Under the pieces are notes generated by a model that did not search any database, had not been told where the DNA came from, and worked only from the letters and a program-made list of their open reading frames with translations. From Haliclona indistincta (Eukaryota; Porifera; Demospongiae; Haplosclerida; Chalinidae), in assembly GCA_964017065.1 (NCBI GenBank), contig OZ024788.1:8403202-8467201 (forward strand): a DNA stretch of 64,000 bases, written 5' to 3'. Made by a program: the position numbers and the translations under genes. Below are positions 34,689-45,526 of this stretch, piece after piece (positions within the stretch are counted from its first letter, which is position 1; each line of letters begins with the position of its first letter).

Positions 34689-36118
34689 TACAGTACGTAT
34701 CGGTTATAGCGTGGGTCTTTGATTTTGGGTGATTCTATCGTAATAAGCGGTATATTGTTACTCTCGATACTGATTAATATTCATAGACTAATAATAATGA
34801 CATCATCTGGAAGTAATATACGCGCGCACGGCAGCCATGCAGCTTGCTCTGCTACTGTAGCAGCATAGATAATATATACTACGGGATTAGAAACAGCCCA
34901 AAACCGGATGGACACAAGTGCGTTTCGCTGGTGTGACGTCATATTACGAATGCTCAATACAAATCTAGGAAGAATGGCGGAAAGTGACCAACTTTTAGAC
35001 AAACATTTAGTAGCCATAAACAGCTCCCACAGCGACAATCGTATGACTAATGCACTCTATGATGATGCAACTAACAGATGCATTGCTCAATGTAGCCCTG
35101 CTAGCGACCGTCTTGGCATGTATGTGTTTACAAAACATGAGAAACCACGGACCAGGTGAACTTGGAAGACACGGCTTACAGCAGATATCGAGCAAACCAG
35201 GCATACAAAACCAAGACTAATGCACGCACAGACATCAGTCCTTTGATATCTGGCTAGTTTTAAACTAAGCAGTAAAACCACAACGGAGTGAATGTGTTTA
35301 CAGCGCCAAGACTAGCTTTTTAGTCACGCTTATCTCACCATAGACGGGTCCTTATCGTTCTTTGTCAAAATTAATATCGAACGCATATTATTTAAGAGCA
35401 TTACAGAATGAAACACAGCTTTGCTGGGCTACGCGCCTAGTCTCGGAAAATCACAAAAACACACTGCTGATCACGCTGAAACAGCTTTTTTCCAGCGAAA
35501 CACGCATTGTACCACGAGGCTGACGTCATGTAATACATTTTGCATTGGGAGGTTTGGCTGTTTCTAATCCCGGTTACGTAGTATATATTATCTATGGTAG
35601 CAGCCATGGAAAGTTCTATCAAACGCTGAAAGTTATCATCAAGAGTGGTAAATACAGATATCGCCTTCAGCTCCGCTCCTCTACAACAATAATAATTATT
35701 GTTGTCCATATGTCATCTTTGTAGACGAGTGAGAAACACAAAATACACCATTGAACGGCATAGCAGTTGCTGCACTAACAGCTAACATGTATAGATAGGC
35801 CTAGGTGAAGTCCTGATGCGATGCTGCGATCGATCGCGAGACGTCGTAGCTCGATCGGGCTCTTCAGCACATGTTCTCATAGACACGCTGATGTGGGCAT
35901 GGTCGGCTATCGCTAAAAGCGACCCGCTTTTATACAGAATCGTGCGTTTTGCCTCGCGTCTTCCTATCGTTATACCAGGTTTATCGCTATAGCCGAGATC
36001 GCTATACCCGATACATTTTGTATGGTAAGGTAACGTTTTGCTTTTGATTATTCGCGATTCTATCGCTATAACAGATAAATCGTTACTCGCGGTCACGCTA
36101 TAACCGATACGTACTGTA
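34689..36118. mobile_element. Inverted-repeat element nested in FB-2 (1430 bp)
   Basis: TACAGTACGTATCGGTTATAGCGTG (25 bp, given as its ends TACAGTACG...ATAGCGTG) is mirrored perfectly at the right end. The TA target duplication is confirmed because FB-3 reads CTATTACACTGATTC without the insert. No transposase is evident, and the open frames inside have no recognised domain. Confidence 0.87.
34864..35596. mobile_element. Third-level nested inverted-repeat element (733 bp)
   Basis: Ends CATAGATAATATATACTACG and CGTAGTATATATTATCTATG, inner arms GGATTAGAAACAGCC / GGCTGTTTCTAATCC. Flanked by GTAGCAG (34857-34863 and 35597-35603), a 7-bp direct repeat. A TGACGTCA-type site sits inside each arm. 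It has an 84-codon plus-strand open frame of unknown nature (starts MDTSAFRWCDVILRML). Confidence 0.78.
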
Positions 36119-36808
36119 CACTGATTCAATGTGTTTTCATTAGTTATGACGTTTTACACAGCCAATAGTTATTATGCGTGACATCACAAAAATCCATTAA
36201 ATCAGCAAGATGGCGGCAAGAAAACGGCACTCGCTATAGTCTTAGTTCTGCTTTACTTTATCTATTGCTCTCAAAGAGTTCCAAGATTATGTACGTAGAG
36301 CTACATGAATCTTCTTTACCGTTGTTGACAGCACAAAGAATCGCAAGATACATTCATCGTATCAGCCTTAACCCCTTGGTTGCTGAATTATTTTTCAGAC
36401 AATTCTAAAGTCTTGCAAGTTTCTTCTATATGCAGTATGCTTAACTAGCAAGCCCCCTAAAAAGTCAACAACTATGCTCTAATACAAAAATTGCGCTTAC
36501 AATATTATTTATAAATTAACGAAGCAGGATGGTTCCCCAAAAAACACAAATTTAATTGGTGAAATTTACAGTATTTTGCTAGCGACTCTTACAGGCTGCC
36601 TCACCAGCAGCGATGCCACCATGACTTGCACAATCTATGGGTAGATAGCCAATCTATGTTTAGCACAAGACAATCTATAGATAGTCCTAATTGCCTGTAT
36701 GTATCCCTTGCAGCCCTTGCAGAGACACACATTTAAATCACAATTGGCACCATTAGTACCTCTAAAGCGCCATTCATGAAAACAATATGATTTGCAATTA
36801 TTCCTTAC

Positions 36809-36871
36809 TTGTTTCAAAATGAGTTCTGGGCTTTTTAGCAAGTGGAGCACTGTCTAGATCATCATTCTCTT
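36809..36871 (-). CDS. Linker exon (acidic then basic)
   Basis: 63 nt (21 codons), acceptor TTTCACTAG and donor ACAA|GTAAGG, phase 1. Product EENDDLDSAPLAKKPRTHFE has the same acidic-then-KKPR design as exons a1/a2. The sequence 36233-36808 on its downstream side holds no recognised exon. Confidence 0.55.
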
Positions 36872-37032
36872 CTAGTGAAAAATATGATAAAATTATACTG
36901 TAATAATGTAGCAGGAGCTTATCATTCCAAGGAGTGTACAACTTCGAATAGTGTAGTGGCAATAACACAAATAACACAAAATATTTTCGCTGCTCGGCGC
37001 GTTGAAAACTTCCTTATTGTAGCATCTACATT

Positions 37033-37672
37033 ATGCCACGCGGTAGACGTGGCATATTTAGGGTTGGGCGGAAAACAAGATGGCGGCTACACTTAGGCTA
37101 AACGCAATAATTCACGTACATCTTGGCTGTTGACGACATCAGCGGTATTTTAACTACCTAGGTGCTATCCTAAGAGGTAAGCGCTTACAATGAGTCTACT
37201 AATAAAGATTATAAGGCCAGTTGCTATGGGCATGACAACCTGGAGGCACTAAGTACGGCACTGCCATATCTTCGCCGTAAGGGCGTTTCAAGCTAATCTA
37301 ATGTTCTGAAGCTCCTTGCACGATTTGTGCGATTACAAAGAGACCTTTAGAAGCAAAGGAAACCAGGTCTAAGGTGGTAAACCAGAGTTCACGTGGTCAC
37401 CCATTTGTTCATCTTCATTCTTCTTCTTCTTCTTCAGTCAGCCTAGCGCCGTGGCGAGTGAGCTATTCAAGACAAAACCTGCACAGAAACTACACTAGTC
37501 GTTGTGAGCAGTGCACCTGATATCTATTTAAGCCTAAAACACTAGCAGAAGCGAGTATTTTCAGGAAAACAGCGATTTTTGGTCCACTACAGACTCCATT
37601 CCATCATTCTGATTGAACTCTGTTACTAGGTTACGCCTACTCGCGCACGCCCGTGTGTGTAATTATTCTAAT
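37033..37672. repeat. R3 repeat copy, most complete
   Basis: Starts ATGCCACGCGGTAGACGTGG, includes CAAGATGGCGGCTACACTTA, CCTTGCACGATTTGTG and GGTTACGCCTACTCGCGCAC, and ends near GTGTGTAATTATTC. It serves as the reference for the interrupted copy at 28963 and the truncated one at 27068. 37673-38045 is unrecognised. Confidence 0.85.
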
Positions 37673-38045
37673 ATAAGCGCACCTTAGTACAAATTGCTTA
37701 GAACGCGAGTGCTCAGGAGTGCTCCTGCCACTAGCAGTGTTCACAGCAGACAACGAGCAAATCTTCACTGTTACACCGGATTTGTCTGTTCAGGCTTGTA
37801 AGAATGCTAGCTTAAGCTTAGCTAATGTTGCATGGTACGTGTTGCATGCAGTGCAGAGTCGATCGAGTCTGCGAGTGCAGTCTAGCAGCTGAAATAGTTC
37901 TCTTTATACTGTATTAGCCAACTAAGTCATTAATAAAAAAAGATAAGAAACAAGTAATAAAACATTTTAAGGGTGCAGACCCTAACAACCATTAACTTAT
38001 TCAGGAATGTACAAGTTGGACATTGTTACACACCACAAATGATAA

Positions 38046-38920
38046 AGTAAAAAATCTTTAATAAAAAAACTGAAAAGTGTAGGGATGACTCTTAAAAAAG
38101 GAAAGAAACAAGATGGGATGATGCTTGCAAAAGTAAAGGAACAAGACGGAATACTGCTTGCAAATGTAAAAGTCCCAAGTATCCCTACATCAGCGGCTTG
38201 CTGCAACGACGTCACTGACAAATGCGGAGTCCTCTTCCTATACCTTTTACAAACGCCATTTACTTCATCGGACTGCGTCCTCCAAACACAGCTACCTGGA
38301 GCTTATTTACAACTGTCAACTACTTCATCGGACTGCGTCCTCCTGAACACAGATACCTCTAGTTATTCACAACCGTCAATTACTTCATCGGACAGTGTCC
38401 TCCAAACACAGCTACCTGCAGCTTATTTACAACTGTCAACTACTTCATCGGACTGCATCCTCCTAAACACAGATACCTCTAGTTATTCACAACCGTCAAT
38501 TACTTCATCGGACTGTGTCCTCCAAACACAGCTACCTGCAGCGTATTTACAACTGTCAACTACTTCATCGGACTGCGTCCTCCTAAACACAGATACCTCT
38601 AGTTATTTACAACCGTCAATTACTTCATCGGACTGCGTCCTCCTAAACACAGAAACCTCTAGTTATTCACAACCGTCAATTACTTCATCGGACTGCGTCC
38701 TCCAAACACAGATACCTCTAGTTATTTACAACCGTCAATTACTCCATCGGACTGCGTCCTCCTTCAAGCCGCTGATGTAGGGATACTTGGGACTTTTACA
38801 TTTGCAAGCAGTATTCCATCTTGTTCCTTTACTTTTGCAAGCATCATCCCATCTTGTTTCTTTCCTTTTTTAAGAGTCATCCCTACACTTTTCAGTTTTT
38901 TTATTAAATATTTTTTACTT
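38046..38920. mobile_element. Foldback element with an internal 60-bp minisatellite
   Basis: The left arm (38046-38200) GTAGGGATGACTCTTAAAAA ... AAGTATCCCTACATCAGCGG is mirrored by the right arm (38766-38920) CCGCTGATGTAGGGATACTT ... AGAGTCATCCCTAC. Between the arms lies the repeat array 38264-38765. Collapsed relatives at 9143-9592 and 53020-53345 carry only one or two units. Confidence 0.88.
38264..38765 (+). repeat. 60-bp minisatellite (about 8 units, 120-bp higher-order)
   Basis: CTTCATCGGACTGCGTCCTCC recurs every 60 bp in steady register. Alternate units differ (CAAACACAGCTACCTGCAGC versus TAAACACAGATACCTCTAGT), so the real period is often 120 bp. Because 60 is a multiple of 3 the array stays open over 231 codons. 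I read this as an artefact of the repeat and not a gene. Confidence 0.9.
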
Positions 38921-40671
38921 TACTTGTTCCTGTTACTTTTTTGATCACTATCAGTTTGAACTTATTAGTTGTATTCTATGTTGGATGTTATTTCATTTTT
39001 ACAACTCTGTAAGCAGTACAATAGATACCGATGTGAACGTGCACAGCCTCTTGAGAGTAAGGAGTGTGGTTTAAATGTTTAATATTACCAATCACAAGAA
39101 TAATCATTCAATGAAAGGTTTAAAATTTCAAGTCCAGGTATGATTTGACAACATGATACTTGTTAGTATTGTAATGGATGAAGAAGAGACTACTGAGCAC
39201 TAGTACTGACAATTCATGATGCTGCGAGCCTAAATAGTAGGAGCACGCCTAGTAGAATCTTGTTGATGTCAATATCACTCACAGAGGCTTCTAGTCCTTT
39301 ACAACTTACGATGCGTGGTGTAGGAACCTTACTGTGCGTAGAATCTTGCCGCCGGTAAGCTCGGAGAATACTCAAGTTGTTCACGTCTGTGTAAGTCAGC
39401 TTTAACCCACCATCTGAAGCTTTAACGAACAGATCAGTGTTATTTAGGGTATATTACTGGTCTAGACACATTTTAATACCTCTGGCTTGCGCGCTGAAGC
39501 GTCCAGAGCAGAGACAAACGCAGTAGCGAGATAGCTGCAAAACTGATGTGGGCGGAGTTAATGATAAGAAGCGACAAGAGGGTTAATTAATGAAGTCGCT
39601 AGTCCAAAACGGTCCAAAAACCATGTTTTTCAAGGATTACTCGCTTCTGGTAGTGTTTGATGCCTATCTAAGAAGTAAGTGCACTAACCCAGATATATAC
39701 ACATGCGATGGTGCAGGTTTGGTAGTGATTCTTTCACTCAGGACAGCGCTATGCTTGTCAAAGAAGAAGAAGAAGAAGAAGAAGAAGAAGAAGAAGAAGA
39801 AGAAGAAGAAGAAGAAAGAAGATGAACAATTCGCGTGGGCTTCCATGCTCAGAACAATCGCCTGATCAATCCTAGATGTCTAGAATCTCGAGAAACGCTA
39901 TAACAGCGAAGATCTGCAAATGCTCTCTGTCTTGATTTTCGTCGTCAAACAAGCAGTACCGGCGACTTTCATAGACGTCCTACAAGCGCTTACACTTCAG
40001 AGTCACTTAGAGATAGTTAAAATGCAGTATAGATGTATAATAGTAGAGATATGTGCGAAAACTCATTTTCACACATGAGTAGCCGCCATCTTAATTCGAG
40101 GTCATCCCTACATATCATTGCTGATCGGCAATGATAATTCACTGTTTGTACAAGCACATTAGCAATACTAATGAGTGACAGTAGTCAGGCAAGATCGCGA
40201 ACAATACATTCCTCAATAAAACTCTGTCTGTGGTCTTCAGAATAGACCCAAACTTGGATATATGACTATTAGCGACCAGATAAAGACCTTAACGTAGAGT
40301 TTTTTTTAAATAAACACCCTCTGCGTAGGAAAACCACGAGGTGGGCAGCTCATAATCGCACTTACAAGCACAATACACGAAAAAGCTCTACGTTACTGCC
40401 TTCGCCTTGTTGAAGTACGTATATATCCCAAATCTGAAGTTCTACTGCCTGAGTGAACAAAAGTTTTATTAGCCTAAGCGTTGTATCTAGCCGCGCCCGT
40501 CACGTTTCCGTCTGGCACTTTCAGCGCTCATAGTTTGCAATGTGTACAGCCTACACCAGTCTTATAACATTAGTCTTTGGTTTCTTGGGATATCAGCAGT
40601 AGTTTCTGAGATACAGTCCCCTAGCAACCAGCCAAAAATACATGCGTGGGCGTGACACTGCACCCTTAACA
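38921..40671. other. Stretch without a recognised gene; (AAG)n at 39762-39820
   Basis: Contains a pure AAG microsatellite of about 59 bp at 39762-39820, which creates false poly-Lys and poly-Phe frames. The rest shows no paired splice sites or known motifs. Confidence 0.6.
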
Positions 40672-40915
40672 AAAATGCAAGAGATTTAGGGTTGGTACAT
40701 TTATCGAAAAGTATGGAAACAAGATTTTGAAATGAAAAGGATTGTAACAATACCAGTTTAATGCTACCTCCCTAAATTAACGGCTTTCGATAGTTGTGGT
40801 TAATTTAGGGAGGTAGCATTAAACTGTTATTGTTACAATCCTTATCATTTCAAAATCTTGTTTCCATACTTTTTCGATAAATGTACCAACCCTAAATCTC
40901 TTGCATTTTGGTTAA
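40672..40915. repeat. Near-perfect 244-bp hairpin
   Basis: AAGAGATTTAGGGTTGGTAC...GGTAGCATTAAACTG... folds against itself around GGCTTTCGATAG: TTTAATGCTACCTCCCTAAA / TTTAGGGAGGTAGCATTAAA and CAAGATTTTGAAATG / CATTTCAAAATCTTG. It is a young foldback MITE with few mismatches. Confidence 0.88.
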
Positions 40916-40929
40916 AATGTTTTTATTAC

Positions 40930-41310
40930 TTGTGTATTTTACAGTTAGGCAGAGTTTACACTAAACAATCAGGCAAAAACATTTCTGGCATCTGTACAGA
41001 AACTCTCGTATCGATTTCACCGAGCAATGGTCATACACGATATTACCGCTGCACACCGCCAGACAGCACTGTGTACGAGCATTGGTCAGCAAAATCAATA
41101 TTGCAGTTTCTGCATAGATGGCAGATGAGCTTACACGAGCAATTTTAGCTCCGTGCATTTCACATAACTAAAGAAAACTGTCCACAATCGATTGTGCTTT
41201 GTCTTCACTGGGTGAGCTAGTTGTTTTGCGATGGCTAATACTTCGTGGCTAAAAATTGCTATGATCGATGTCTGTAGATAGACAAACAAACTGCACATTA
41301 CAACTCAGTC
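40930..41310. mobile_element. Diverged foldback element related to 62944-63998
   Basis: Shares TATCGATTTCACC.GAG.AATG, CGCCAGACAG, TTTTAGCT.CG..C.TTTCACA..ACTAAAGAAA and TGTGCTTTGTCTTCAC with the 63-kb element. The left part (40960-41100) folds back weakly. 41311-41775 shows nothing more. Confidence 0.6.
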
Positions 41311-41775
41311 TGCATGAATACCCATGGCTAGAAAATATAGCTGTTTTAAGCAAGTACCCACTAAATGGAGCCTGTCTTTGATTTCTTCCTGCTCTTGTTT
41401 CTACTACAAAGTGCGTGTGTCAAGCATCGTTCTAACCGCTCTAGAGTGGCTGTGCTTGTTTTTTATAGTGAAACAATGCCGTTCATAGCTTCTAGATTGA
41501 GAGAGTTATTCGTGGGCGTAAACCAGGCAAGTCAGCGTGTCCCTGGTAAAGCACTGTTGTGAAGGTAATCGTCGGCTGAGCATGTTGCTATAACAGTATT
41601 CATACGCCGTCGTTTCTAAAGTAGGTGACAGAAGAAAGTGCTCGGCTATTTCGACGATCAAAATTATATTACATTCAAATTGCTTTGTATAGCTGTAACA
41701 TTCAGTGATACCATCTTGTTGGTTAGTAAAATGGTAATTATATTTCTTCATTGCTAATCTCTATATCATTCTCAC

Positions 41776-41841
41776 CTTTGAGTGACCCAGCACCTGCAGT
41801 TTGTTGATAGCTGGGTTTAGTATAATCAGCGGAGCTCATTT
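41776..41841 (-). CDS. Linker exon
   Basis: 66 nt (22 codons), acceptor TTTTACCAG and donor CAAAG|GTGAGA, phase 1. Product EMSSADYTKPSYQQTAGAGS is polar and follows the uncharacterised-domain exons directly. Confidence 0.58.
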
Positions 41842-41915
41842 CTGGTAAAACAGAAGTTGGCGGCACTAAATTTATAGCACAGAGAATGATCATGGTTAGA
41901 TAGTAAAATCATTAC

Positions 41916-42292
41916 CTGGTAAATTGTTGTAGACAAGTTTCTCTCCAATAAACACCTGAAGCACTCTATTGTCAGTAAGTATCTTAGTAGCATTAGCAAT
42001 GAAAGACTCCAATTCTTCAATGTCTGAGGTGGAGCACCATAGGTGTAGGGCAATGCAACCAACTTCAATTCCCGAAATGTGAAGACCAGGAATACGAAAT
42101 TTAAGAACTAAATTGTTCAGTTCTGCAACAGTTTCATTTTCCCAGAAATTATCGAGCTTTAGTTTTACACGAACCTTTCCAGCTGACAACTCCGATGTTG
42201 GGAAAATTTTTTTGAATTGCTCCACTCTGGTACTGGTCATAAATTGTTTTAGTTGCTTCTCGTAATTTTCTGAAAGTGTCATGGTGGCATTG
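41916..42292 (-). CDS. Uncharacterised conserved domain, second half
   Basis: 377 nt, acceptor ATCTACAG in phase 2, donor TACCAG|GTAATG in phase 1. Contains YEKQLKQFMTSTRVEQFKKI, GKVRVKLKLDNF, HISGIEVGCIALHLWCSTSD and a final VLQVFIGEKLVYN. It parallels the second half of exon 25346-26026 motif by motif. In that copy no intron splits the domain, so an intron was gained here or lost there. Function unknown. Confidence 0.72.
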
Positions 42293-42354
42293 CTGTAGAT
42301 ATTAATAATTATTGTTAAAAAAACACTTTATGCACATTATTACATGTAGCTTAC

Positions 42355-42619
42355 CAAACATTTGGAGGAAATATTCTACAAATCTCTTTCAAATAGTAGA
42401 TATTAAAAAGAGAAGATTTATCAGTAACCAGAGTATCGAAGTTGTCAGGAAACTCGCAACCAAATCCAGGAAATAAACGTTGAAGATATTCAGCTAGTTT
42501 CAGTTGTGCCTCAGGACTGCTTTGAAGCTCCGTTTTATACTTGCATGACAAATCTGCATAAGCAAATCGAAGATGGGCCAGATTTTCCACCAACTCTTTC
42601 GGAACATCAAGCTCATGTT
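42355..42619 (-). CDS. Uncharacterised conserved domain, first half
   Basis: 265 nt, acceptor TTTTACAG phase 1, donor GTTTG|GTAAGC phase 2, joining in frame to 41916-42292 (together 214 codons). Helical: DVPKELVENLAHLRFAYADL, QLKLAEYLQRLFPGFG, YLKEICRIFPP. It corresponds to the helical first half of the domain at 25346-26026 (PESLLTLMKNYAGMLL ... YLKTFLSDLC). Confidence 0.7.
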
Positions 42620-43659
42620 CTGTAAAAAATATTACAGAGAACGAGCTTAAACAAATTAATGAAACACAACTATTGTATACTTCCTGTTGAGATCAAAGAC
42701 ACCACTCGTGCGCTAAATCCGATAGTGCACTCTCCAGTAAACGACAGTGCATTATCAAAAATAATGCACTGTCATTTCCCACTGGGAAGAGAGTGTCCAG
42801 TGTGATATCAGAAATATTGCACTGGCGGTGGTTTGTTTGATCAGACCACACTTCCTGTCAACCACTTTGTACCATCACATGCTCCCAATACTAGTGGGTA
42901 AAATTAATCAAATTCATACTAAATAAACAACCATTAATTTTACCAAAATATACTTGCACAACCATTTACTAACTATCACCGGATTACAGTGAATTAAGTC
43001 TTGTGGCATCGGTTCAGAAGTTGCCTTACCGGTTTCTTTCATCCATCTATAAAGAATTTCTCAACTTCCACGCGTTCACTCTAGACGCGTTTTTTGGAAC
43101 AACTCCCTCGGCAGCTTTTATCACATTTGTGTCAGAAGCGACTACAAATCGAGAACTCGGAGCCAACTCCGTCTTCTTTCGTCGCAATGATAGAGATATA
43201 GAAGGAGCTTTTAGCAACAGGGCTACCTTCAGCCATCTTGTAACAAACACATGGGATTCGCGCATGCGCATTGATCTCAACAGGAAGCACAATAAAACAA
43301 TTAACGTATGGTTCCTTCGTGCATTATCGGATTTATCCGCACAAGCTTCCAGTCGAGTAGGTGCGCTATTTTTACCTACTCGACCGGTAGCTCGTGCAGA
43401 TAAATCCGATAATGCACGAAGGAACCATACGTTAACTATTACTTATTATGAATATACCCATGCAATGGCCATTACAGTAACTACTTTTGTATCTCCCACC
43501 TTAGACACAATATACATGTAATGTAGGCTGTCTGTTCTACTAGAGAAGACGTTCACTAAAAGGTATTATGTCACTACACAAAAATACACAAGTTTGACAC
43601 TAAATTTCTTTTATAAATATTAGTCTTTTAGCTACTCCCTGGTACATAGTGATGAGATC
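42620..43659. repeat. Unclassified repeat region with a 135-bp hairpin at 43301-43435
   Basis: TTAACGTATGGTTCCTTCGT...GTGCATTATCGGATTTATC is mirrored across GTAGGTGCGCTATTTTTACCTAC. A relic TAAATCCGATAGTGCAC at 42715 suggests a larger element. The 172-codon plus frame 43003-43521 runs straight through the hairpin, so it is not called as a gene. Confidence 0.65.
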
Positions 43660-44115
43660 CTAAGGCGTGTCCGCACAGGCGATCCAATGCGCATTGAAAC
43701 TGCATTCAATGCGGCTTGGCTCCGTTCGCACTGCACGCAAATTTTCGGATCTGGATTCAATGCATATTCGTCCCAATGCACTTTCATAATGTACATGTAG
43801 TTTCAAGTTGATTGTAATTGAATTGAGCCTGGGTGTGGCCTCGATCACGTGGCGCTCTTTGTGAAGACAGCTAACTTGAGGACCTGCCTGGTGTGCGCTG
43901 GAAGTAAAACAAGGTGCAGGACACATCTGAAATGTGACTAGGCTAGTTTCTTTAGCTTTCAGCAAACTGTCATCATATGACGTGATCGACGCTAACAACT
44001 GGCTCGTATCTGCTTGATCTTGTTCTAGTACGGATGTGCTTGAATCAGTTTGATTTGAATCAGAGTCCATGCAAATTGAAACCGCTTTGAAGTGCGGAAA
44101 CGCCTCTATAGTATG
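43660..44115 (-). other. Open frame inside a probable DNA transposon relic
   Basis: A 136-codon frame starting MDSDSNQTDSSTSVLEQDQA (44070). The surrounding sequence (GGCGTGTCCGCACAGGCGAT ... CGTTCGCACTGCACGC) looks like MITE or Harbinger-type termini. The acidic Ser/Thr start could be a transposon-encoded first exon. It is not recognised and may be chance. Confidence 0.3.
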
Positions 44116-44146
44116 TGCACGTTGAGTTGGCCTGCGCGTTCTTCTT

Positions 44147-44714
44147 TAGCCTCGTACCCAGGCTCTTGGCGTGGGCGGCTATTAGAGAGCCTGGTATGCA
44201 TTGCATGGACGTAATGTAACCATCTGATGGTTATATCGTATACTACAGTAAACTACTGTTGATGTCCGTGCACTCTTGCTTATATCAGGATACTCATTGT
44301 TAGTTTTGAAAAAAAACACAGAAGCAGCAGTGTTTAGTCCGGCTAAGCATGACACGATGAAGCATTGTACTGCTACGAGCCATATCGAACGCCACGAGCG
44401 GCAAATATTCTCAATTTTTGGTCTGATTTCGACAAAGTAAGTGTTCTATGTCTAGACAGATCTCCAATTGCTCACAATTTGGTCGTGTGTACCTGGACAA
44501 GCGGCCAAGTAGATGCAGCAGCTTGCCTGAGCGCGGTTAGATCCCAAACAATATTTCCAGCGTTGTTCGCATTAATGCATAAATTTATAAGGGTGGGGCA
44601 AGGGCGGTGTCTTTCGATTATTCTCCCGCGCTTTTCAAAATCTGACGCATGCGCATGCAATGCGTACCAGGCTCTCTAATAACCACCCACGCCGAGAGCC
44701 TGGGTACGAGGCTA
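44147..44714. mobile_element. TAGCCTCG Mutator-like MITE (568 bp)
   Basis: Ends TAGCCTCGTACCCAGGCTCT / AGAGCCTGGGTACGAGGCTA, arms extending through GCGTGGGCGG and ATGCATTGCATG. Flanked by GTTCTTCTT (44138-44146) and GTTCTTCTA (44715-44723): a 9-bp target duplication with one mismatch. Confidence 0.86.
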
Positions 44715-45087
44715 GTTCTTCTATTCTATCATCGCTCACGAAGCTGTTCAAGCACCATACAGCTCGAAAGGACTGTCCAGGCTGCTGAATAACGGTGGAT
44801 TTGGGCGGTGACAGCTACAGCTTGGCTATGTGATAACAAGCATGGACATTAGCACCAGCACTCTGGTATGCCATTGGAAATGTATGGGATCTCTGAATAT
44901 ATGAGAACACAGCAAGGTACACCGTATATTTTTGGACCAAAAACGCGCATTCGTACCATTAAGTGATATTGCAAATTAATTTTGGTAAGCATAGCTCCAA
45001 AGACGGCAAAGTTACGAGGGGTGCTTATGAGACCAACTCAACGTGCACATATATGGACATGCTGGCGATTCCCATAGATACACTCAC

Positions 45088-45150
45088 CAGTAGTAGTTTC
45101 ATGTTGCTGTACATTGCCACCACTATTTGACGAGCTTCCTGCTGCAGCAC
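45088..45150 (-). CDS. Linker exon
   Basis: 63 nt (21 codons), acceptor TGTATAG and donor CTACTG|GTGAGT, phase 1. Product AAAGSSSNSGGNVQQHETTT is Ser/Gly/Thr-rich. It lies between the Death exon 51437-51775 and the domain exons at 42355. Confidence 0.55.
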
Positions 45151-45526
45151 CTATACATAAAGTAGTCATTAACTAATACAGTAGAGGACAAAAATTAAGT
45201 TAACATTTAGTATTTGTACAACAATCGTTCATACTATAAACGGTGATTATCATACGAATGGATTTTTCAAAGCTGCCTCACTTAAAGTGACGGTTACCAG
45301 TCTGAGCTAATTAATATTCACAGAATATAAACGTCTGTAGCAGCAAAAGGAAGCATGCTATAACGTTGTGCAGACCATCATTCGATGCGCCAAAGTCAGC
45401 TGTTCTCCAAAGTAAAACAAGCAAGCAGCAGATCGAACGCGCCGTCTGGTAGCAGGCAAAACGAATATGACTAAAAACTGACGCATTTCCTTGTGCCAAA
45501 ATTCTCTCAAACGGCTCGATGGCAGC
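45151..45526. other. Intronic stretch, nothing recognised
   Basis: No paired splice sites and no known repeat; it ends where FB-3 begins. Confidence 0.45.

Larger units (their letters stand above)
34101..36232. mobile_element. FB-2: foldback element, right arm truncated, holding nested insertions
   Basis: The left arm starts CAGTGGACCACACGAAGAGA and runs through CATGGCGGCC, TTCTTAACGCTGCATTACAA and GCCGCCATCTTGCTAA to the centre at 34688. After a 1.43-kb insertion the right arm resumes (36119) and ends at AAGATGGCGGCAAGAAAACG, about 36232, so most of the right arm is missing. Compare FB-1 and FB-3. Confidence 0.85.

Noticed and set aside
38264..38765. Regular repeats resembling a CRISPR array
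   Set aside because: Units abut with no unique spacers, and the locus is a eukaryotic transposon interior.
38085..38780. A 231-codon open frame encoding a repeated Ser/Thr-rich peptide
   Set aside because: It consists of a 60-bp minisatellite (a multiple of three) plus foldback arms. The frame stays open because the repeat length preserves it; no start context, splice site or homologous frame in related copies.
39590..39865. Poly-Lys / poly-Phe open frames
   Set aside because: Created by an (AAG)n microsatellite.
43003..43521. A 172-codon plus-strand open frame
   Set aside because: It runs through both arms of a hairpin (43301-43435) in a repeat region, and its sequence has no domain-like pattern.
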